DNA from: Callorhinus ursinus
Taxonomy: Eukaryota > Chordata > Mammalia > Carnivora > Otariidae
NCBI RefSeq assembly: GCF_003265705.1
Contig: NW_020312817.1
Coordinates: 31,583,820-31,647,819, forward strand
Direction: 5' to 3'
Length of the DNA stretch: 64,000 bases
The notes under the pieces were generated by a model that was not told where the DNA came from, did no database searches, and saw only the letters and a list, made by a program, of their open reading frames with translations. Within the stretch, counting starts at the first letter, position 1, and each line of letters starts with the position of its first letter. The position numbers and the translations under genes were made by a program. Positions 55,976-64,000 of the stretch are shown here, piece after piece.

Positions 55976-56784
55976 TTTTTTTCAAAACCAAGAATTCTTC
56001 AGAGGAGCAATCAGTATGAGAAGCATGACCCACGGAGGGGTCAGTGCACTTGTGAAGTCAGCAGCATTTTGAAACCCACTCATTGCCACTGGTTCCAAAA
56101 TGCACATTCCCAGGCTGCCTTCCATGTGCCTCGTCCACTCTCTCGGGACTCCCCTTCTGCACCAGGATTCTCATGCTCTCACCCTCCATTCTCACACTCA
56201 TTAAAGCCAGCACAGGGGCAGATATGACATCAGGCACTTACCTCTTCATGTGGCTCTAAATCAAAGTATCATCTCTCAAGCACATGCCTGCATCTCTTAA
56301 AAATTTAGGAATGAAAAGCTCTCTGTTAAAGGAACTTTGAGCTTAGATGTCCCAGACTGAGAACCCATCAAAAGCTGGACCTTTGACTCAAAGGGAAAAG
56401 GACCTCATCATCAGGCTGTGATTCGAGAAGCACCAAGAGGCCAGAGCTTCAAAGCTGAGGCCCGGAAGGTGGAGTTGGCAGGGAGAGGACAAGAGCAGCC
56501 TAGGGAGACTCTGAGCTCACCAGAGGAATGGGGTGGTGGGAACCAAACACGAGATAAGGAGCTCAAAGTGGAACACCTGAGGCTGAAAACATGCTTCACT
56601 GATGCCAGCATTTCGCCCGGAGTCGCTCCAAGGTGAGCAAAGCTCACTTAAAATAAAAACCTGAAAGTTGGTTTTTATGCCAACAAATAAAGAGCAATTT
56701 AATAAATACTTGTCAATTATTTTTGTATAAAATGCATATGGAGCATGAATGGTTTTAATCTTTATAGCCATGACACAAAAGCTT
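55976..56784. other. unassigned noncoding sequence
   Basis: No repeat recognised. The right end, 56640-56780, is A+T-rich, complex and repeat-free, with ATGCATATGG and TAATAAATAC words. It is one of the better candidates for a conserved noncoding element. Confidence 0.4.
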
Positions 56785-56940
56785 TTAGTCCTATTCCGGT
56801 TCTAGCCTTGCATAAGCCCGGGCAAGTCTTGCAATCTTGCTGGCCTTGACTTTTATTTATGGGCTAGAGACAATGACGCCCTGCCTAATGGCCTGCGGGG
56901 CTGGTGAGGATGAGGAGGGCGAACTAGGTGTTTAAGCTGA
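56785..56940 (+). mobile_element. MIR
   Basis: CCGGTTCTAGCCTTGCATAAG, CCCGGGCAAGTCTTGCAATC, GACAATGACGCCCTGCC and GGGGCTGGTGAGGATGAGG follow the MIR consensus, including box B remnants. Confidence 0.7.
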
Positions 56941-57504
56941 AAGTCAGATGTGGTCTTTAGGGGTTGATGCCAAGCATTACCTATGGTCAAGGTCTAACCT
57001 TGAGGAGCTCAAGATTAAATAACAGGGAGAACTGAATGACTTGAGCTCATTGTCTCGTGACGTGGGTGCGTAGTTAACAGCCTGCAGCCCAGATTTGTAA
57101 GATACTAATGGGAATACAACACAAACCCCATAGAGAGTAAAGGGCAAAGGAAACTTAAAAATAAGAGGCAGGAAACAAATGATATTTAATTTGGACATGT
57201 GCCCCCAATGCATCTGGAGGAAAATCAACAAAACATAGATATCAATGGAAAACCTAGAGAGATGAGCCATAATTACTCTAAAAAGATATGCAGACAGGAA
57301 ATTGGATGGGAGCTTACAACGTTGTTTTGGGCTGCACAGATGGCCTTTTGTGCCTGCAAAGGGAAATGAGTTTATCTCCGAATAATCAAATGGAATTGTA
57401 CATAAAATCAGGCTACAATTTGTCACAAGCCATCTCACGACAGCCGGGAAGTTTCTATATACCGCAGGTCAGTCCATGATCCTTGCAGAGACATGGGTGC
57501 AAGG
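56941..57504. other. unassigned noncoding sequence, possibly conserved
   Basis: Repeat-free. The part 57150-57480 has motif-like words (CCATAATTACTC, CAAAGGGAAATGAG, AATCAAATGG). A 153-codon minus frame at 56977-57438 lacks recognised domains. Confidence 0.4.
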
Positions 57505-57715
57505 ACAGAGGGTCAGGTTTACAGTCAGACGTCTTCATGGGGTCTTTGCCTTTGGCTAGCTGTGCCACGTTAAATGTGTTCTAACTTGTCTAACCAAAAA
57601 CAGAGAGAAAAAAAATCTTCCGTTCAAGGCTGTTGGAAGGACTACAGATAAAGTATACGAAGTTCTCAGCACATGTGAAATAGCAAATAAATGTCAGTCA
57701 ATAGCAGCAACATGA
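57505..57715 (+). mobile_element. MIR
   Basis: TTTACAGTCAGACGTCTTCATG, GGCTAGCTGTGCCACGTTAAATG, GGCTGTTGGAAGGACTACAG and AATAGCAAATAAATGTCAG follow MIR order to the 3' end. Confidence 0.65.
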
Positions 57716-59133
57716 GCAGACATCAAAGTGGACTCCTGAGTTTTTGTCCATCAAGGAGTCTTTTTCTGCCCTAAGTGCTCCCACAGTGCTGATCCCCACA
57801 CCTGCAATCCTCACCCGCAACCAGTGGAAGCTCTGGAATTGTTCCATAGGAGGGGTTGGGGAGGTGATGGAGACTGGGTTCAGGAGGTGCCCCACTACTA
57901 GGAGAATGGATTGGAGCTGAGCTTACATAGCGGATATGATCACCAGCTGCCCTGCTCACCAACCGATACCAGCAGCTACAAATCCACCTAAAGGGTTTCT
58001 TTAAATGAACTTGACAGAATTGAAATCTAGGATATTTTCCCCCTTAAACAATCCATTTTCCAGTGGCAAAGAATGGCACTTTCTTAGTGTCTTCCTTCTA
58101 CAAATTATGGTGGAATGCCTTTTCAATGCATGCTTTGCCAGTTATTTTTCAAATGTTGTTTTATATAATAATTTTAATCCCATGCTTTGACCACTATTTC
58201 ATGTATTTGTTCCTATGATAATTTGGGCCACATGCTTTGCTACACACTTGTTGCAAGTGGTTCTAAGAAAAGCCATTAGAGGTTGGGGCACTAGCACCCA
58301 CCATATGACCTGCTGGCGCCAGCGCAGCCTCCCAGCTCCCAGAGGTAGTTCCTAGGAAAGCAGGAACCCATCGGGGCAACAGCCTTGACTTGGATACCAA
58401 GTTTATTACCAAGGGGTCCTGCTGCCTGTGTTGCATTCTCAAAACAGAAATGACAGCTGTGCCCGTTAGAACCTGCAGCGCCCCTGAGAAGTGAGGGAGG
58501 GGAGCAATGACGAGGTAGAGGGAGGCTGGTAGGAAGATCTTACCTCCCTGACTTTCCCTATCCTCAAGCCCTTTATGCTGAAAACTGCTTATGCCAGACA
58601 GATTCTGGATTTGGGCTGGATGTTGACGTGCTGTGGATGAGTCAGGATCTCTTGTCCTCACCCAAAAACTGTCCCCATGTTGAATGGCGCTTTGCCCTCT
58701 GTTCCCGTACTTCATTGGTTTCATATAAATGTAGCATAGCCTTTGGGTCAGAGGACTTTTCAGAAAGGGAGAGTCAAAACTAAAGCCTCTGTGCACACAC
58801 AGAAAAAGAATGGGTCAGAGCAATAGATCAAATATTGAACTATGAGAAAAAGAAACTGGAGAAGAAAAAAAAATGGGATTCAGAAACTGTACGCTCTGAC
58901 TGACTTCTCAAACGCTGGTAGAAAACTTGAAGCCAGAGTTGCGAATATAAAAAAATTCATAAATGGTCACTATTTTAGCTAAGTTGAGGAAGAAGCATGA
59001 ACTTCAAAAGAAAATAATGTTCAGAGATGAACACGAGGCCCGTTCAAGATGTGGAGGAAATTAGGAGCCAAGAAGTACATGCAAAGAGAGACTAGATGGT
59101 ATTTTAAAGAGAAGTGGGATTCAAATAAAAGTT
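57716..59133. other. unassigned noncoding sequence
   Basis: No repeat recognised. The joint-longest open frame in the window, 177 codons on the minus strand at 58263-58796, is here. Its product has mixed composition, no signal peptide, no transmembrane pattern and no family resemblance, so I do not call it a gene. Confidence 0.45.

Positions 59134-59171
<38 letters not shown>
59134..59171. repeat. (CA)n microsatellite
   Basis: About 17 CA units after CACATAC, long enough to vary in length. Confidence 0.98.
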
Positions 59172-59172
<1 letters not shown>

Positions 59173-60555
59173 CCCAAATATTTAGTGATTTCCTTTTCCT
59201 GTGGTCTGCTTTAGAATTCACCCCAAAGCCATTTGCTTCTGTGGTTATTCAGATTTTGTTTCTCTTCTTTCCACCTCCTACTGTCTAGTCCCTAATTCCC
59301 AGAGTTGGGGGAGAATAAGGGAAAGAAAGTGAAATTCAAATCTGTGTTTTACCCTCTGCTGTCCTTTTGGCTGAGAGATGTGAGGAGTGAAGAAGTGTGT
59401 GTGGCAACAGTGTGGTTAGGAGACTGTGTTGGTGCTGTTTATTTTTGTTTTTAGCTACTCTACTCAGATGACCCTCGTTTACCACATCAAGAACTGATTG
59501 GGCAGGAAAGAAAGATACTCAACAAACATTTGCTGAATGGCTCGACTCCGCTTTGCTCCTTCTCTTAACATTCCTCAGTGGAGTCCTAGCAACTTTTCAA
59601 TACAAACCCCACGCTAAAGCCTGATTATCCGGGGTTGTTGATGATGTGCTCATCTTTAGCAGGATCCCAAGTGGTCTAAGCAAAAGGTTTTATAACATAT
59701 TCTTTACTGTCAGCAACAAGGTCAACAGGAGGAAGTCTAAGCTACTCAGGAGCATAAGCTGTTTTCAAAAACTTCAGCAGTAAATATTTGCTTACCAACA
59801 AGAAACATGCTAAGTACAAATGGCATTTCTCAATTTGTTAAAGCAACCAGCAAACCCTTAACCTGGGCGTGCCCAGGACACTTTCTTAGCCACTAGTTCA
59901 TGTCCCTACATATACATATTAGTAATAACCTGCCTCCTTTTCATAATTCTCAATATTTCAGATCATTCACTCAACTGGTCTGCCCTCCAGTCATTCAAAG
60001 TGCGGTTTTACTGTGATTTACAAAATTATGTAACAAGGCAGGAAGAGGTATGTTCATCTCATATTGATGGTTTCTTTCTCCTTGTTTAATTTGGAAAGGA
60101 CCCTCCCTACCCCTTCCCCCCAAAAGGCAAAATTCTGTCCAGCAAGACGACTTAGGGCTGGATGAAAAGATAAAAAGACAAGTGTCTCTGAGGTCAGTGA
60201 GGATTGCAAATGTGATTTGGAAGAGGAGAAGAGATCCAAGAAGCTGGAAAACCCAGCTCAGTGTGGAAAGCCTCTTCTCTTACAACATGGATTCCAATTC
60301 TACTCCAATTCCATACAGAGCTGGGTATAACCATCAGGAAATGTAAAGTCCCTCTAGGCCGTGCCTCATGACCTGGGGAGAAACCCAACCCACCAGCATG
60401 CATCTGGAAAGGCACCAGCCTTTCCATGTTGAGCTCCCAAAGAGCCCTGCACCTGGGGTTTCTTGAGAGAACCCCAAGTTACACAGGAGAGATACACTTC
60501 TCGCCTCTATCCTTGGTAATAAGCATTTCTTTAGAGTCATCAAAAGAAGATAAGC
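59172..60555. other. unassigned noncoding sequence with a weak L2 tail
   Basis: GATACTCAACAAACATTTGCTGAATGG at 59515-59541 resembles an L2 or MIR 3' end in sense orientation. Nothing else is recognised. Confidence 0.4.
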
Positions 60556-60575
60556 TTTTTTTTTTTTTTTTTTTT
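60556..60575. repeat. poly(T) run
   Basis: A 20-base T run after AAGC. It could be an antisense retroposon tail, but the sequence to its right matches no element I know. Confidence 0.9.
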
Positions 60576-62443
60576 GTCCTTTGAAAACTTGACTCCTGCC
60601 AAAGGAAGCAAAGCGAAAAGAAAGGCATAGTATATATCAGGAGTCTCACATTTTCAGAACCTCTTCATCTGTAAAACCACTTTCCACTGAGCTCATGTTT
60701 GCCTTCTGACAGGCTGACCACTCTACCCCAAATGCAACTCAGTAACTTCTTCACCTTTAACCAAAAGACATTTTTAAGAAAAGTCCCATAAAAGCATAAC
60801 ATTTTAGAGAGGGCAAGGGCAATCAATATCTATGTAAAACTGATAAACATGTATGATTCAAAGGAAGAAATTTTCCTCTATGTATTACCTACTACTGAAC
60901 TTAATATGGTTTATAAATCCTTGGTCAATGAATCACCTCCTCGGACTTTTATCCATCTTCTTCACTATTCTTGGGAGGATGGGTCACATCCTGGGATACT
61001 TCTCCACAATCTCACCAACAATAAGTCAAGGATTCAGGTTAGGGCAGCTTTAAAAAAATCAAATTCAGTTATTTAAGCATAAATACATGACTACGTGATG
61101 ACTTTCTGACTGGTGTGGTCATTAGGTTCTGGGCTAAGCAATCCTCAGAGAGAATAGGGAGTACCAGGTCAGCGGACGTCCTTGTAAGACTTGACAAGGC
61201 AGTGAAGACTATCCATTCACCATCCATCTCCCATTCTCCCTCCCCAATCCGTTCTTGTCTTCTTCATACATTCTCACCTGTTTTTCCCTGACCCTGCATC
61301 CTAAAGAAGCCAAATTCACTCCCAGATCTCCCTTCCTCCATGAAAATAAAGAAGAGATAAAAACTAGTTCTTCTTTTAGAAGTTAAACTGACTTGATTTC
61401 TAGCTGAAATCAACATTGGCCAGATGAGATAGTTTTCATCAATGTTAATTCTTATTTTGAACTTGGAATCAGCACAATGGGCCACTGTATATGTAAGTAC
61501 GTCCCCAGCCATTGAGATAGACAATACCTAAAGCCATAGATACACTATCCACATGGCTCCTTCAAATGAATCTTTATTCATTGGTTTAATCTACAGCAGG
61601 AAGCCAAGTGCTGCACTTCAGCCCAGAGGGGGGATGCTGAGATACTGAATGAACCATATGCAGGTGTCCAAACTTCAGGAAATTCGAATTGAAACACTGA
61701 CTGAAAAAGCCTAATCTACTTGTACATGTCGAGCTGTTGTTTAAGCCCTTTTTCCCATGTGATGAGCTCATATTCAGAATGTTTTGACTCAACACGCATA
61801 AAGGTTTGGCAAAGGCTTGTGGGGAGGAGCACCCTGTCACAGAAAGCAACAGAAAAACAAGGCTGGGGCTCAGCACATTCTCTCAGAGCACACAGGCCTG
61901 CATGGGCCAAGGTTTCTATTATTTAAAAAGCAAATAGAAACTCTCTCCGCTCAACGCAGCACTAATTCCCAGGTTACAATAAGTCAACAGACACTTTTTC
62001 CATGGTTTCCGACTACAGAGTGTCCGAAGAAAGTATACACTCGATATACTAACATATGTTCAAAGAGGTGGAATAATTAGACATTAACCAATATCTGTTT
62101 TGGTTAACGTTAAAGTCACAAACATTTAAAATGGCCATGACTTCAGAGTTGACCACATGCAAGATACATATCACTTTAATAAGTTTATTTAACATCTGGA
62201 AGGGATGCACATTTTGCTAGGACACAGTGTTCCAAAGAGTTTATAAAGGATGTGGTGCTCACAGGGCCTGGGGTTGTTAACTCTGAGGCTGTTAGTGCTG
62301 GTACTCACCAGCATAAACGCCCACAGCGTGGGTCTAGCTCCAGGCTTACTCTCAGATTTCAGTGCCTCCTGAGGATGTCCCTGGAAGGGACTATGAACAC
62401 AGTTCATACGTAAAGTTTTCACCCTCAAAAAAACAGTCATTCT
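60576..62443. other. unassigned noncoding sequence
   Basis: Nearly two kilobases without a recognised mobile element. The part 62030-62215 (GGAATAATTAGACATTAACC, TTTGGTTAACGTTAAAGTC) is complex and A+T-rich. Overlapping 60-96 codon frames on both strands are not credible. Confidence 0.4.
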
Positions 62444-62611
62444 GGGGCACCTGGGTGACTCAGTCGGTTAAGCATCTACCATCAGCTCAGGTTATGATCC
62501 CAGGGTCAGCAGGGAGCCTGCTTCTCCCTCTGGCACTGCCCCTGCTTGTGTTCACACACTCTCTCTCTCTCTCTCTCTGTCAAATAAATAAATAAAATCT
62601 TAAAAAAAAAA
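62444..62611 (+). mobile_element. Can-SINE with internal deletion and target duplication
   Basis: GGGGCACCTGGGTGACTCAG, ATCCCAGGGTCAGCAGGGAGCC (the GCCCCGCATCGGGCTCCCTG segment is missing) and CAAATAAATAAATAAAATC with a long A tail. AACAGTCATTCT upstream and AAGACATTCT downstream fit a decayed target duplication. The deletion removes the box B-like part. Confidence 0.94.
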
Positions 62612-62625
62612 AAAAAAGACATTCT

Positions 62626-62969
62626 ATTCCTGTGTCTCAGTTGAACCTGTAGGCAATCCAGGTTAAAGAGCTAGAATGGTTGCAATGAATGGACCACACA
62701 GAATGCCATGCTGAGTGATGTTCACTTTATTTTTCCATTAATGGGGAATCCAGTAAAGTTTTAAAAGTCTCTTTGAGGATATGAGTCCAGCAAGAGTGAG
62801 GAATTCAAGGGAGTAGACAATGGAGGGAGATGGAGGGAGCAGATCAAGGCCTCGACATGTATAATGTTGGTAAGAACACAAAGGAAGGGAAGAAAAGAAG
62901 GGACACTTAGAAGAATTGACAAGCCTTGATTCTGAGCAGAATTCCAAGCAGGGGTCTTGAAATTCACAC
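62626..62969. other. unassigned noncoding sequence
   Basis: No repeat recognised. A purine-rich patch (GGAGGGAGATGGAGGGAG) lies at 62822-62839. Confidence 0.4.
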
Positions 62970-63145
62970 TAGTTGGATCTTCTTAGTCACATGTCCACCT
63001 AGAACCAATCACAATGACCAAGGAGTCAAACATGCTGATCTGGGTCACATGCTCTACCTCCCAAATCAGATTCTGTTGAGACAAATGGATCCCCAAACTG
63101 AAATGAGGACTAATGGGAAAAAAATAATAGAAGCTGCAGGATCAG
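62970..63145 (+). repeat. ancient dispersed repeat, family not named (copy 3 of 3)
   Basis: GTCACATGTCCACCTAGAACC, AATCACAATGACCAAGGAG, GATCTGGGTCACATGCTC and ATCCCCAAACTGAAATGAGG correspond to the right half of the repeat also seen at 5040-5440 and 14460-14945. Confidence 0.5.
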
Positions 63146-64000
63146 CCCCAAATATCTATTATATATTGTTTGGCCGAATCCCTTTCTCTTTCTTTCCATA
63201 TCAAGTTTATGACTTTTCTGTTAGATACAATGATTAAGTGGTTTGCCCAAAAGTTTCAAAAATGTATTATACAGAAATCAGCATCACTATCCTTACCATA
63301 GTGTTGAGAAAAGAGAGCAAGTGTTTAACAAAAACTTTTGAAAGGATATGAGAAGTAACTAGAGTGAATAGATTCAAATTCTAGACAAATGCAACAAGTT
63401 TTTGCCCCTGAAACATATTTTAGGCAGCATTCTCTAAAGCCAGGTGAAGTCTGAGGCTGCTGTGTTCTGCGCACTTTCTCCTCAATTCAGTCGAGGGCTG
63501 GCTTGGTAGTTGGTGACCCTGTTATGAGGCCACTTGTCACTCTGGCATCGATGATGAATGGTGTGACAAGATTTGGTATATCTCTGAAAATTAGTTAAAA
63601 ATGACTCCAAATTACCTAGTTTTGATTTTTTCCCCCTACATTATTGCATAATAAAGTCTTTAGCAACCAACGGTACATGCTTCTGAGAAGCATTTGACCA
63701 CAAGTGTCTTAGATTCAAAACACATTATTTTGTGGGAAGAAAGACATCAACCAGCACACAGACCCAACCTAATTCTGAATGGACTTAATTTCTGGATTTT
63801 AGACACTGCCTCACAATGTGATTAAAAACAGTGAGAGCCTCATTAAAACTCCAGAGGCTGAACCCCCAAACAGGGACTAACAGATACCTTTCCTAAGAGA
63901 AGGTATCTGCACAACATTTCTAAACTTTGAGCTGTCTGTCTGGCTAAAGCAGATGATCTCATAACAGGAATGATTTTCAAAATATTCGACACTGACCAAT
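63146..64000. other. unassigned noncoding sequence
   Basis: No repeat, RNA gene or exon recognised up to the window end. Confidence 0.4.

Noticed and set aside
56977..57438. 153-codon open frame on the minus strand
   Set aside because: No recognised domain. The region looks like noncoding DNA and is kept only as a possible conserved noncoding stretch.
58263..58796. 177-codon open frame on the minus strand
   Set aside because: No family resemblance, no domain pattern and nothing in the surroundings suggests a gene. A frame of this length is expected by chance in 64 kb read in six frames.

Overview
This window is mammalian nuclear DNA, and it shows no protein-coding gene, functional RNA gene, CRISPR array or operon that I can support. 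It is A+T-leaning sequence packed with retrotransposons. The best taxonomic evidence is a set of tRNA-Lys-derived Can-SINEs (SINEC), which start near GGGGCGCCTGGGTGGCTCAG and end in a CT-rich stretch, AAATAAATAAAATCTT and poly(A). Can-SINEs are restricted to Carnivora. The subfamily seen here is the form I associate with bears, pinnipeds and mustelids. The dog-type head (GGGATCCCTGGGTGGCGCAG) and the felid-type body are both absent, so an arctoid caniform is the most likely source. A 1.4 kb L1 fragment with a carnivore-type 3' UTR at 45.3-46.8 kb fits this. The exact species cannot be read from the sequence.

Layout. 0-13 kb: SINEs near 0.4, 6.1, 8.1, 11.4 and 12.1 kb, old L1 3' ends at 3.2, 5.7-6.5, 9.2 and 12.4-13.0 kb, and several MIRs. 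13-20 kb: mostly unassigned, with a hAT-type element at 16.7 kb and a SINE at 19.4 kb. 20.4-21.2 kb: a 300 bp polypyrimidine tract next to a full-length antisense MLT1 LTR. 22.3-26.2 kb: a T-rich block resembling antisense L1/HAL1, then a sense L2. 28-35.4 kb: three L2 copies or copy groups, an unnamed ancient repeat, a Tigger-type DNA transposon with both terminal inverted repeats, an MLT1 LTR tail and a SINE. 39.6-42 kb: an L2 split by MER20, followed by three MER5-like hAT elements. 43-49 kb: MIRs, an LTR-like element, the youngest-looking L1 and an older L1 tail. 50-55 kb: a SINE followed directly by a second SINE head, an L1 3' UTR, a 0.9 kb L2 with reverse-transcriptase remnants, and a SINE lacking its box A region. 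55-64 kb: sparse repeats, long unassigned stretches and a last SINE at 62.4 kb.

Nothing here forms a working system. All mobile elements seen are truncated or disrupted. The open frames, at most 177 codons, lack family resemblance and are probably chance. The stretches most likely to have a cellular role are a few repeat-free, A+T-rich intervals that could be conserved noncoding elements. That needs a cross-species alignment, which I could not do. The window is probably intergenic or intronic. Repeat names come from recognition by eye, boundaries are approximate to about 10-30 bases for old elements, and family-level names for the oldest copies should be read as provisional.
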